From assembly GCF_011742555.1 (NCBI RefSeq), contig NZ_JAAQQR010000001.1, forward strand, positions 372,001-436,000: a DNA stretch of 64,000 nt, given 5' to 3'. How positions within the stretch are numbered: position 1 is the stretch's first letter; each line of letters opens with the position of its first letter. Below are positions 15,471 to 22,919 of the stretch, in pieces. Both the position numbers and the translations under genes were made by a program. This DNA comes from Luteibacter jiangsuensis (lineage in GTDB: Bacteria > Pseudomonadota > Gammaproteobacteria > Xanthomonadales > Rhodanobacteraceae). The notes under the pieces are model-generated. The model saw only the letters and a list, made by a program, of their open reading frames with translations, was not told the DNA's origin and made no database searches.

Positions 15471-16652
15471 TCAATCGAGCGACGCGGCCGGACCAAAGAA
15501 CTCAAAGCGCGCCTGAGCCTGTGGGACACCAAGGGCGCGCAGTGAATCGCGGACCACCTTCATGAACGGCTTCGGCCCCAGGAAATAGACGTCGGCGGTA
15601 CCGGCTTCGGGCATCCAGCGCGCCAGCATCTGCTTGTCGAGAAAGCCCCACGCGTGGGGTTCGGGGTCGCCTGCACGTTCCACTTCGTAGCAGAAATAGT
15701 GACGCAACCGGGGATACGACGATGCGAGATCCTCGATGGTCTTGCGGAAGGCGTGAGCACCGGCATGGCGCGTTGCATGGATGAAATGGATGGTGCGCCC
15801 CGTCTGCGTTGCCGCGTCGAGCATGGCGAGGGTCGGAGTGATGCCCACGCCACCGCTGATGAGCACGACGTCGCGCCCGCTGTCTTCAAGGACAAAGTGA
15901 CCGGACGGCGGATAGAGCTCTACGGTGTCCCCGACGCCGACCATGTCATGCAGGTAGTTTGAGACGAGACCGCCGGGTTGGCGCTTGACGCTGATGCGGT
16001 AGGTGCGCCCGTCGGCGATGGCAGACAGCGAGTAGTTGCGCCGCACGTCGATGCCGTCCACGAGAACGCGCAGGCCGATGTACTGGCCCGGGGCATGGGC
16101 GAGGACCGGAAGGCCATCGACGGGCATGAAACGGAACGAGGTTATTTCATCGCTCTCGACGGTCTTTTCAACGACACGGAAGGTGCGTTCGTCGCGCCAG
16201 CCGCCCTCGGCCGAAGCCTGCGCCTTGTAGACCGCTTCCTCCGCGCCGGACAGCATGTCGGCGAGCTGGCCGTAGGCCGCCCCCCAGGCCTCGATGACAT
16301 CGTCGGTTGCCACCGCCGCGCCGAGGACCTCGCGGATGGCTCGCAGAAGACAGGTGCCGACGACCGGGTAGTGTTCGGCGCGGATGCGCAGGGACACGTG
16401 CTTGTTGACGATGGCCGGAACCAAGTCACCGAGCCCTTCGAGCCGGTCGATATGCCGCGCATACATGAGCACGCCATTGGCCAGCGCGCGTGGCTGATCG
16501 CCCGTCAGTTGGTTGGCCTGGTTGAAGTACGGGCGCACTTCCGGGTACTCGCGAAGCAGGATGCCGTAGAAGTGGGTGGTGAGGGCCTCACCGCAAGCAT
16601 CGAGAAGGGGCACGGTGGCACGGACAATGGCCTTTTGGGATTCGCTCAGCAT
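15471..16652 (-). CDS. hmp: Flavohemoglobin, nitric oxide dioxygenase
   Basis: 393 residues, normal Hmp length, from ATG 16652 (MLSESQKAIVRATVPLLDA). Globin domain (1-140) with the proximal haem His in IVNKHVSLRIRAEHYPVVG, FAD domain with RRNYSLSAI, and NAD domain with ISGGVGITPTLAMLDAA and the C-terminal EFFGPAASLD. It oxidises NO to nitrate with O2 and NAD(P)H in the cytoplasm. The divergent gene is a NorR-type activator, and the 142 bp between them carry a complete sigma-54/NorR control region, so NO-inducible expression is expected. Confidence 0.96.
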   Translation of the reverse strand: MLSESQKAIVRATVPLLDACGEALTTHFYGILLREYPEVRPYFNQANQLTGDQPRALANGVLMYARHIDRLEGLGDLVPAIVNKHVSLRIRAEHYPVVGTCLLRAIREVLGAAVATDDVIEAWGAAYGQLADMLSGAEEAVYKAQASAEGGWRDERTFRVVEKTVESDEITSFRFMPVDGLPVLAHAPGQYIGLRVLVDGIDVRRNYSLSAIADGRTYRISVKRQPGGLVSNYLHDMVGVGDTVELYPPSGHFVLEDSGRDVVLISGGVGITPTLAMLDAATQTGRTIHFIHATRHAGAHAFRKTIEDLASSYPRLRHYFCYEVERAGDPEPHAWGFLDKQMLARWMPEAGTADVYFLGPKPFMKVVRDSLRALGVPQAQARFEFFGPAASLD

Positions 16653-16656
16653 GATG

Positions 16657-16677
16657 GTGCATCCAGATGGGGTGCAC
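16657..16677. promoter_or_regulatory. 21-bp inverted repeat at the hmp transcription start
   Basis: GTGCA-N11-TGCAC lies 5-25 bp upstream of the hmp start codon and over the expected transcription start. Its spacing suits a repressor dimer (for example an NsrR-like protein), but it does not match a consensus well. Confidence 0.4.
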
Positions 16678-16684
16678 TGGTCTA

Positions 16685-16700
16685 TCCACGGATCGTGCCA
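16685..16700 (-). promoter_or_regulatory. Candidate sigma-54 promoter of hmp
   Basis: On the minus strand: TGGCACG-ATCC-GTGGA. The -24 element is perfect; the -12 element has GG instead of GC at ten bases' spacing. It is placed so that transcription would start about 22 bp before hmp, with activator sites 75-125 bp upstream. Confidence 0.55.
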
Positions 16701-16717
16701 GCGCCTGCGACGTTTTG

Positions 16718-16730
16718 GATCAAGGCCTTG
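16718..16730. promoter_or_regulatory. IHF-like site between NorR sites and the sigma-54 promoter
   Basis: GATCAAGGCCTTG matches WATCAANNNNTTR except for the first base, and is preceded by a TTTT run. The position between enhancer and promoter is where IHF bends DNA in sigma-54 systems. Confidence 0.4.
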
Positions 16731-16742
16731 GCGTTGCCCGGG

Positions 16743-16799
16743 GTCATAATGACTTCCTTCATCCGGAGTCATCGGGACTCCCGTGGAAGTCGATATGAC
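16743..16799. promoter_or_regulatory. Three NorR-type enhancer sites (GT-N7-AC)
   Basis: GTCATAATGAC at 16743-16753, GTCATCGGGAC at 16768-16778 and GTCGATATGAC at 16789-16799. All fit the GT-N7-AC core known for NorR; the centres are 25 and 21 bp apart. The third overlaps the start codon of norR itself, suggesting autoregulation. Confidence 0.7.
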
Positions 16800-18363
16800 C
16801 GCATCCGGCACGACCCTGGCAGCCCTGCTCCCCCTCATGGACGATCTCTCGGTCGATCTCCCGAACGCGGAGCGCTACCGCCGCCTGCTCGCCACGCTAC
16901 GCGAGCTCTTGCCCTGCGACGCCAGCGCCATCCTGCGTCTCGACGGCGACACTCTTGTTCCCCTGGCGGTGGACGGCCTGAGTCTGGATACGCTCGGCCG
17001 GCGCTTTCGGATAGCCGACCATCCCCGCTTTGCCATGCTCCTGGCGAGCCCCGGTCCCACGCTGTTTCCTGCCGACAGTCCCCTGCCCGACCCGTACGAT
17101 GGCCTCGTTGCGGCTGCACCGAGGCTCGACGTCCACGACTGCATGGGGTGCCGGCTCGAAACAGGCGGACAGGCATGGGGGCTGCTCACCCTGGACGCGC
17201 TCGAACCCGGCCGATTCTCGCAAGACGACATCGATACGCTGCGTGCGTTTGCGAGCCTCGCGGCAGCAACGGTGATGGCTGGGATGCGCATGGCACGCCT
17301 CGCCCATGAAGCCGATCGCGAGCGGGCCCGCGCGGAAAGTTTCCAGGCGGCAGCCAACCGGGCAACGCCCCGCACACTCCTTGGCCGCAGCCCCGCCATG
17401 CAGCGCTTGATGGAAGAGATTGCAGTGGTCGCACCCAGCGAGCTTGCTGTCCTCATCCGTGGGGAGACCGGCACCGGCAAGGAACTGGTCGCACAAGCCG
17501 TCCATGCGGCCTCCGCGCGAGCGGACCGTCCGCTCATTGCGGTGAATTGCGCCGCGTTCCCAGCGCAGCTGCTCGAGAGCGAACTGTTCGGCCATGTGCG
17601 GGGGGCTTTTTCCGGAGCGACATCCGACCGGCGGGGCAAGTTCGAACTCGCCGACCGTGGCACGCTGTTTCTCGATGAGGTCGCAGACCTTTCACTGGCC
17701 GCGCAGGCCGCCATGTTGCGGGTCATGCAAAGCGGGCACGTCCAGCGCATCGGATCGGACCGCGAGCACCATGTGGACGTGCGCATCATCGCCGCGAGCA
17801 ACCGCGACCTCGCCGAGGAGGTGCGTGAGGGGCGCTGCCGCGCGGACTTTTTCCACCGACTGAGCGCCTACCCCATAATCGTGCCGAACCTGCGCGAACG
17901 CGGAACGGACGTGTTGCTGCTCGCTGGTGCGTTCCTCGAGGAAAATCGCGCGCGACACCATCGCACCGGCTTGCGTCTGTCGCCCGAGGCCCAGCAGGCG
18001 CTGCTCGATGCACCGTGGCCAGGCAACGTGCGCGAACTCGAGCACACCATCGGACGGGCCGTGCTCAAGGCGAGCGCGCGATCGCCAGGAGCGACAGGTG
18101 CGCTGACCGTGGAAGCAGGTGACCTCGACCTGTCCATTGCCCCCGCGCCGATTCCGCAGGCCCCAACTGCAATTGAAGGGCCGGTCATCGGTCTGCGAGC
18201 TGCCGTTACGAGGTTTGAGCGGGATTACATTCTCGCCGCCGTCAGACGGCATGACGGCAACTGGGCGGCGGCCGCGCGCGAGCTTGGCACCGATCGGGCC
18301 AACTTACGCCGGTCAGCCACCCGGCTTGGAATCCGGGGCACGACGCAGGACACCCGCGATTGA
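16795..18363 (+). CDS. norR: NorR-type sigma-54-dependent activator (NO sensor)
   Basis: 522 residues from ATG 16795; a GTG at 16783 is also possible. N-terminal GAF domain (about 20-175), in NorR the site of the NO-binding iron. AAA+ domain has Walker A GETGTGKE (223-230), Walker B GTLFLDEVADL and the sigma-54 contact loop HVRGAFSGA, where the usual GAFTGA has Ser273 in place of Thr. The C-terminal Fis-type HTH is NWAAAARELGTDRANLRRSATRLGI. Divergent from hmp, as FhpR/NorR often is. Calling it NorR rests on context and binding sites as well as family. Confidence 0.9.
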   Translation: MTASGTTLAALLPLMDDLSVDLPNAERYRRLLATLRELLPCDASAILRLDGDTLVPLAVDGLSLDTLGRRFRIADHPRFAMLLASPGPTLFPADSPLPDPYDGLVAAAPRLDVHDCMGCRLETGGQAWGLLTLDALEPGRFSQDDIDTLRAFASLAAATVMAGMRMARLAHEADRERARAESFQAAANRATPRTLLGRSPAMQRLMEEIAVVAPSELAVLIRGETGTGKELVAQAVHAASARADRPLIAVNCAAFPAQLLESELFGHVRGAFSGATSDRRGKFELADRGTLFLDEVADLSLAAQAAMLRVMQSGHVQRIGSDREHHVDVRIIAASNRDLAEEVREGRCRADFFHRLSAYPIIVPNLRERGTDVLLLAGAFLEENRARHHRTGLRLSPEAQQALLDAPWPGNVRELEHTIGRAVLKASARSPGATGALTVEAGDLDLSIAPAPIPQAPTAIEGPVIGLRAAVTRFERDYILAAVRRHDGNWAAAARELGTDRANLRRSATRLGIRGTTQDTRD

Positions 18364-18766
18364 ACCGGCCGTGCAAACCGAATGCATTTGGGCCCGTTTG
18401 CGATCAGTTTTACGAAAGCCCGCGATTCGCCGGTATCGAGGGTCACAGAACCGGCAACCTGTCTGCCAGATCTCGGGCATGGCCAACGGTTCCCCAAGAC
18501 GCGCGTGAGCCCACGACGTAGAGCCTCGCTTTAGCCCGTGAAACCATTACGTTAAGTATGTTCGGCGTGGCCGCGCCCAGCGCCGTGCACCTCTTCGATT
18601 GCCTTCTTAATGACCTCCGCCAGCGCGCCCGCTCGCTCGGTCGACCGGTGACCTAGTTCGGCCAGGATCTTCCGACCGAGTGATAGATCTGTGGGCCGAC
18701 GCCAAGATGAATTGCCGACCCAATCGCTCAACTTCGGCACCCCGTTTCCCACCCATGGCACAAAAT
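18364..18766. other. Gene-poor stretch with a possible protein relic
   Basis: This stretch has lower GC than its surroundings and no convincing gene. The minus strand from about 18700 down to 18552 encodes a protein-like segment (LSLGRKILAELGHRSTERAG...EVIKKAIEEVHGAG) ending in a stop at 18552. Its only ATG (18815) lies in the AT-rich promoter of the next gene, and the upstream residues look like translated non-coding DNA. It may be the end of a lost regulator or nothing at all. Confidence 0.3.
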
Positions 18767-18804
18767 AATCCGGGTAATATTGATCTACATAATTTACCCG
18801 GGTA
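18767..18804. promoter_or_regulatory. Operator-like repeat upstream of DUF1330 gene
   Basis: A perfect palindrome TACCCGGGTA at 18795-18804 and an imperfect copy TAATCCGGGTAAT at about 18767-18779, 28 bp apart, in the only AT-rich DNA nearby. The pattern resembles TetR-family operators. Confidence 0.45.
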
Positions 18805-18833
18805 TATTTCACCACTGCTACGTGGAGATCAAC

Positions 18834-19277
18834 ATGTCATCGCCCAATGGCACCAGCTTTTACCTGGAACCGACCCAAGAGTCCGGACGCGCTTTCGTAG
18901 CGAAGCAAATGCAAGGCTCTCTCGTCATGCTGAACCTACTGCGCTTTCGCGAAACTGCGGACTACTCCGATCACCCATCGCTGGCGCCGCCCAATCCCAT
19001 CAGCGGCATGGCGGCGTTCGATCTGTATATCCGGCATACGCTTCCGTTTCTGCACGAGAGCGGAGGCGATCTGTTGTTCCTAGGTCGTGGCGACCGATTC
19101 CTCATCGGCCCGGAACACGAACGCTGGGACCTCGTCATGATGGTCAGGCAATCCAGCGTCGCCGCGTTTCTCGCCTTCGCGACGCACGCCGGCTATCTGG
19201 CAGGCATAGGGCACCGAACAGCGGCTATCGAAGATTCAAGGCTTCTCCCGCTGACGCCGATCGAGCACCCGTCGTGA
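18834..19277 (+). CDS. DUF1330-type small protein (dimeric alpha-beta barrel)
   Basis: 147 residues from ATG 18834 (RBS TGGAG), resembling DUF1330/EthD-like dimeric ferredoxin-fold proteins: a QGSLVMLNLLRFRE segment, a YIRHTLPFLHESGGDLLFLGRG segment and WDLVMMVRQSSVAAFLAFATHAGYLAGIGHR. Longer by about 40 residues than typical DUF1330 proteins. Function unknown. No regulator gene is next to it although its promoter carries an operator-like palindrome. Confidence 0.75.
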   Translation: MSSPNGTSFYLEPTQESGRAFVAKQMQGSLVMLNLLRFRETADYSDHPSLAPPNPISGMAAFDLYIRHTLPFLHESGGDLLFLGRGDRFLIGPEHERWDLVMMVRQSSVAAFLAFATHAGYLAGIGHRTAAIEDSRLLPLTPIEHPS

Positions 19278-19322
19278 GGAGCACAGCACGTAGAGAGTCG
19301 CCGTCATTTGCGAGAACGACTC

Positions 19323-19871
19323 TCACCGCACCGCCACGAGCGGACGCCCAGCAGTCGCCAGGTGGTCGACATCGATCACCGTGCCATGCCGAGACTCGAA
19401 CCAGGCCCCGTCGACATCCACGGCCTGCCCTTCTCTCAGTTTCACCCCTTGGGCCGCATGCGGGGGAAAGCGAAGGATCACGCCGTCGTCTAACAGCGCG
19501 CCATGGATGTCGCCTTTCGGGCCGTGGAGCAAACGTTCCACGACACCGCTATAACCCCACCGTTCCCTCTTGCCTTCCAGGTGTTTCGGAAGCTTTTCAT
19601 GGCCCGGACCCTCGTCGACCACAGTGCGCCCGCGTGCGGGCGTCACGGCAAGGGCGACGATGAGCGGCATCCCACGATGGCGCAGGCCCCGCACCGTGAC
19701 CTGCTCGCCGGGACGGATGCGCGACAGCAGTTGGCCGGACAGGTGCGGGGCAACATGGATCTCGGTGTCGTCGTCCAGCAGCAGGCCGTCGAGCAGGCCA
19801 TGCGGGTTGAGCACAAGGGTGCGGACGATGCCACGGGTTTCGGGAAGGTGATCAGGATCGATCCAGTGCAT
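19323..19871 (-). CDS. Hypothetical protein with two related beta-rich halves
   Basis: 182 residues from ATG 19871 (MHWIDPDHLPETRG). Not recognised. The two halves are related. Residues about 13-75 (GIVRTLVLNPHGLLDGLLL DDDTEIHVAPHL...IRPGEQVTVRGL) and 111-180 (GVVERLLHGPKGDIHGALL DDGVILRFPPHA...LREGQAVDVDGA) share the pattern GxV..L...P.G...G.LLDD...I...PH......L..GQ.V.V.G. This suggests an internal duplication of an OB-like beta fold. It overlaps the MFS gene by 20 bp, so the two are translationally coupled. Confidence 0.75.
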   Translation of the reverse strand: MHWIDPDHLPETRGIVRTLVLNPHGLLDGLLLDDDTEIHVAPHLSGQLLSRIRPGEQVTVRGLRHRGMPLIVALAVTPARGRTVVDEGPGHEKLPKHLEGKRERWGYSGVVERLLHGPKGDIHGALLDDGVILRFPPHAAQGVKLREGQAVDVDGAWFESRHGTVIDVDHLATAGRPLVAVR

Positions 19872-21105
19872 GGGCAGGCTCCGGGTTAGTTCGGGATGGA
19901 CGGGGTGGCGAAGGCAGCGCCGCGCGCGCGACCAGCCAGATGACCAGCGCGCCGGCGGCGAGTGCGCCGAGGCACAAGAAAGACGCGGCGAATCCGTAGA
20001 GTTCGGCGATCCAGCCACCAAGCGCGGGACTTAAGGCAGCGCCCAGCCCCTGGGCGGCGAGAACGGCACCCTGCGCGACGTTGGCGCGTCCGGTGCCGCG
20101 CATCAGGTGGGCCACCAGCGCCGGCACGGCCACGCTCTGCAACCCGGCACCGATGCCGTCGAGCACCTGCACGGGCACGACGCCCCACGGGGCCATCCAT
20201 AGCGCGGCCACGATGCCTCTCACCGGCAGGGCCACAAGGGTGACAAGCACGACCCACCAGTGGCCGCGCGTCCGCATCCAGCGCATGGCGCCCAGCGAGG
20301 CGCCCACCATCACGAGTTGTGCGATGACGATAGTCAGCGACGTGAAGAGCGAGGGATCCGCCTGCCCGCGCGCGACGACCGCGAGGCCGAAGAGCGGCAG
20401 CATGGCCGCGTTGCCCAGGTGAAACAGGCACAGCGTGCCGGCAAGCAACAGAAGCGGCCGGCTGCGCCAGAGCAGGCGAAACCCGCCGGCCGCCTCGCTC
20501 TGCCCCGGCGCCTCTTCCGACATGCCTCGAGCACGCCGGTCGTCGATGTCCTCGCGACGGATGAGGTAGACGGTGGCGATAGCAAGCACGCCGAACGCTG
20601 CGGCGAGCATGAAGATCGCCGTGAATCCGAACCGCCATCCGAGATAACCCGACAACGCGGCCGCCGCCACGTTGCCCGCATGGTTGGCCACCTGCACGCG
20701 ACCGAACTGCCGGTCGAAACCGTCCTGCCCGACCAGGCCCAGGGTCAGGCCCGCAAGCACCGGACCGAACACCGCGCCGGTAAGTGCCGTAAGCACCTGG
20801 GACGCGACCACCGCGGGAAACGAGGTCGAGATGAGGACAATGCACGTCGCAAGCACCGTGCCGATGCTCGCCGACGCGACGATGCCCCTCTTGTGCTTGG
20901 TGCTGTCCACGAGTGCGCCCGCCGGCACGGTGGCGACGAGCGCGACCAGCCCGCCGATGGTCATGGCCGTGCCGATGCGCCCCGGCGCCCAATGGTGCGC
21001 CTGCAGGTACACGCCGAGGAACGGGCCAACGCCCGCCTGTACGTCGGCGAGGAAGAACCCCGCCGCTTCGAGGGCGCGGGGCGAACGCAATGACACTGTC
21101 GCCAT
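19852..21105 (-). CDS. MFS transporter
   Basis: 417 residues with about 12 hydrophobic segments in two sixes and a central loop of about 30 residues (RREDIDDRRARGMSEEAPGQSEAAGG). The first loop carries an MFS motif A-like segment (GALVDSTKHKRG). Inner-membrane secondary transporter; substrate unknown, most like drug or sugar exporters. Overlaps the 3' gene at 19323-19871, a protein it is probably made with. Confidence 0.88.
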   Translation of the reverse strand: MATVSLRSPRALEAAGFFLADVQAGVGPFLGVYLQAHHWAPGRIGTAMTIGGLVALVATVPAGALVDSTKHKRGIVASASIGTVLATCIVLISTSFPAVVASQVLTALTGAVFGPVLAGLTLGLVGQDGFDRQFGRVQVANHAGNVAAAALSGYLGWRFGFTAIFMLAAAFGVLAIATVYLIRREDIDDRRARGMSEEAPGQSEAAGGFRLLWRSRPLLLLAGTLCLFHLGNAAMLPLFGLAVVARGQADPSLFTSLTIVIAQLVMVGASLGAMRWMRTRGHWWVVLVTLVALPVRGIVAALWMAPWGVVPVQVLDGIGAGLQSVAVPALVAHLMRGTGRANVAQGAVLAAQGLGAALSPALGGWIAELYGFAASFLCLGALAAGALVIWLVARAALPSPPRPSRTNPEPAHALDRS

Positions 21106-21281
21106 GGATTCCCGCTAATCGATTCCTGATGCGCGATGGTCCCGGGCTCGCCCCTGCTTTAGCGTGAAAAATTCGCCCTCGGGAAAGACGACAGATCGTC
21201 ACGTAACTTCCTGCGGCAGGTTGCCGGACGCCCGGCGCCACCATCCGTCAACAGGCGGTGGATCCACTTCGTACACGGGCT
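21106..21281. other. Intergenic, nothing recognised
   Basis: Between the MFS start and the end of the DHFR-like gene. Presumably holds the MFS promoter; no clear boxes, repeats or hairpins stand out. Confidence 0.5.
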
Positions 21282-21815
21282 TCAGCCGGGCACATAAACC
21301 AGCCTGACGACATCGCCCCCCATCAACTCACTCCCCACAAACCGCAGCCGCGGCACAGCCCCCGAAAAGAACGGCTTGCCCCGTCCAAGCACCACGGGAT
21401 GGACATAGAGCCGATACTCGTCGATCAGCCCGGCATCGGTAAGACTTCCCGCCAATTCCGGACCAGCGACTTCGATCACCCCAACGCATTCGGCTTTCAG
21501 GCGGCGCACTGCCGCCTCCACATCGCCGGCAACGACGCTGGCATTCGGTCCAGCTACCTCCAGCGAACGCGATACCACCCACTTCGGCTTGCTCCGCCAA
21601 GCCTCGGCATACTCGCGCTCGTCCGCGCCCCACTCCGGAAGGTCGTCGTCCCAGTAGCGCATGACCTCATACATGCGGCGACCGTAGAGCATGCCGGTCA
21701 AGCTGCGAACGTCCTCGATGAAGTGCCGAAACAGAGCCGGGTCGGGTGGCCCTAGCTGCTCGTGCTCGACATAACCGTCCAGGGACTGGTTCAGCGCATA
21801 AACGAGTCTGGCCAT
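21282..21815 (-). CDS. Dihydrofolate-reductase/RibD-C-like reductase
   Basis: 177 residues from ATG 21815 (MARLVYALNQSLDGYV). RibD C-terminal domain: LYGRRMYEVMRYWDDD, GVIEVAGPELAGSLTDAGLIDEYRLYVHPVVLGRGKPFF. Such stand-alone proteins are NADPH-binding reductases of unknown substrate; a true folate role is unlikely. Monocistronic by appearance, divergent from the VOC gene. Confidence 0.88.
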   Translation of the reverse strand: MARLVYALNQSLDGYVEHEQLGPPDPALFRHFIEDVRSLTGMLYGRRMYEVMRYWDDDLPEWGADEREYAEAWRSKPKWVVSRSLEVAGPNASVVAGDVEAAVRRLKAECVGVIEVAGPELAGSLTDAGLIDEYRLYVHPVVLGRGKPFFSGAVPRLRFVGSELMGGDVVRLVYVPG

Positions 21816-21886
21816 GGGACGCTCTCCTCGGTGAACCTTGAGCATAGCCGGCCCCGCTGGCACGATGCTCGGTACCGGGGGCGCGG

Positions 21887-22252
21887 ATGCCTGTCATGCT
21901 CAAGAACCTCATCCCAAAGATCTTCTACGACCGTCTGCAGGACGGCCTGGAATTCTTTGTAGACGGCCTCGGTTTCGAGGTGCTGTACCAGGACGACACC
22001 ATGGCCGTCATCGCACGCGACGGCGCGAAAGCTTATCTCGTCGAGAGCCCTGAATACGCGGCGAAAGACCGACCCGAGTTGAGTATCGACACGGACGACG
22101 TCGACGGGCTTTACCGGGAGATGTCGGAGCGCGTGCCCCATCTCCTTCATCCGAATGCCCGCTCGGTTTCGCTCAAGCCGTGGGGTTCCCGGGAATTCGC
22201 CATGCTGGACAAGACGACTGTCTGTGTGAATTTCCGCGAGTGGCCGCCGTAG
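21887..22252 (+). CDS. VOC/glyoxalase-superfamily protein
   Basis: 121 residues, one bleomycin-resistance/glyoxalase (VOC) domain: LIPKIFYDRLQDGLEFFVDGLGFEVLYQDDTMAVIARDGAKAYLVESPEYA, with a WGSREFAMLDKTTVCVNF end. Metal-ligand residues are not clearly conserved, so it may bind a ligand rather than catalyse. 71 bp from the divergent DHFR-like gene. Confidence 0.8.
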   Translation: MPVMLKNLIPKIFYDRLQDGLEFFVDGLGFEVLYQDDTMAVIARDGAKAYLVESPEYAAKDRPELSIDTDDVDGLYREMSERVPHLLHPNARSVSLKPWGSREFAMLDKTTVCVNFREWPP

Positions 22253-22312
22253 CGCTACGATCGGCCCACCTCACGGACTACTGCGCCGGCTCAATCGACA
22301 AGGGGAGCCACC

Positions 22313-22912
22313 ATGCGACGCGAAACGATCACGAAGGCATTCCTGACCTTGGCCGTGCTCGTCGGCGGCCCGCTGGTCGGCGCCAAGCTCTTCGACCTGC
22401 TGGTACTGGCGGGAGCCTGGAGTGCGGATCCTCCGCAGTCGCTGGCGATGATGCCGTACGGCAAACACTGGCCCGTCGATACGGGCGTGTTCTTCATCCC
22501 CTTCTCGGCCTTGATGCTCATCGCCTCGTTCGCGGCCCTGATCGCCGGTTGGAAGACCCCATGGCGGTACCGGTGGCTGCTGTGCATTCCGTCCATCGGC
22601 ATCCTTGCCCTGCTCATCCTGACGGTCACGGCGTTCTGGCCGATGAATGCCGCCCTTTGGTACCACGGCGTCGGCTCTCCCAGAGACACGATCACCGACG
22701 CCGAATCGATAGCGATGGCGCAGCGCTGGGTCCGGCTCGATTGGCTGCGCGTCACCGGCGCAACCGCGGCCTTCGCTTCCGCGCTCAGGGCACTGACCCT
22801 GCCCTGGCCTTCTCAGGTCTCGCCGCGCGACCCACTCTTGGTGCGCGGCCTGCTCCTTGCAGCGCTGCTGGGTGTCGCGGCGTTCGTCGTCTGGTTTGTC
22901 ATGGGCATCTAG
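22313..22912 (+). CDS. DUF1772-like integral membrane protein
   Basis: 199 residues with about five hydrophobic segments (LTLAVLVGGPLVGAKLFDLLVL; FFIPFSALMLIASFAALIAG; WLLCIPSIGILALLILTVTAFW; WLRVTGATAAFASALRAL; LLLAALLGVAAFVVWFVMGI). The FWPMNAALW...W..LDWLRVTGA pattern resembles DUF1772/anthrone-oxygenase-like proteins. Function unknown. Preceded by AAGGGGAG as RBS. It ends 8 bp from the stop of poxB on the other strand. Confidence 0.7.
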   Translation: MRRETITKAFLTLAVLVGGPLVGAKLFDLLVLAGAWSADPPQSLAMMPYGKHWPVDTGVFFIPFSALMLIASFAALIAGWKTPWRYRWLLCIPSIGILALLILTVTAFWPMNAALWYHGVGSPRDTITDAESIAMAQRWVRLDWLRVTGATAAFASALRALTLPWPSQVSPRDPLLVRGLLLAALLGVAAFVVWFVMGI

Positions 22913-22919
22913 CCCGCCG

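Noticed and set aside
18680-19663. Plus-strand open frame of 327 codons
   Set aside because: Arg/Pro/Ser-rich translation crossing the DUF1330 gene in another frame; no family features.
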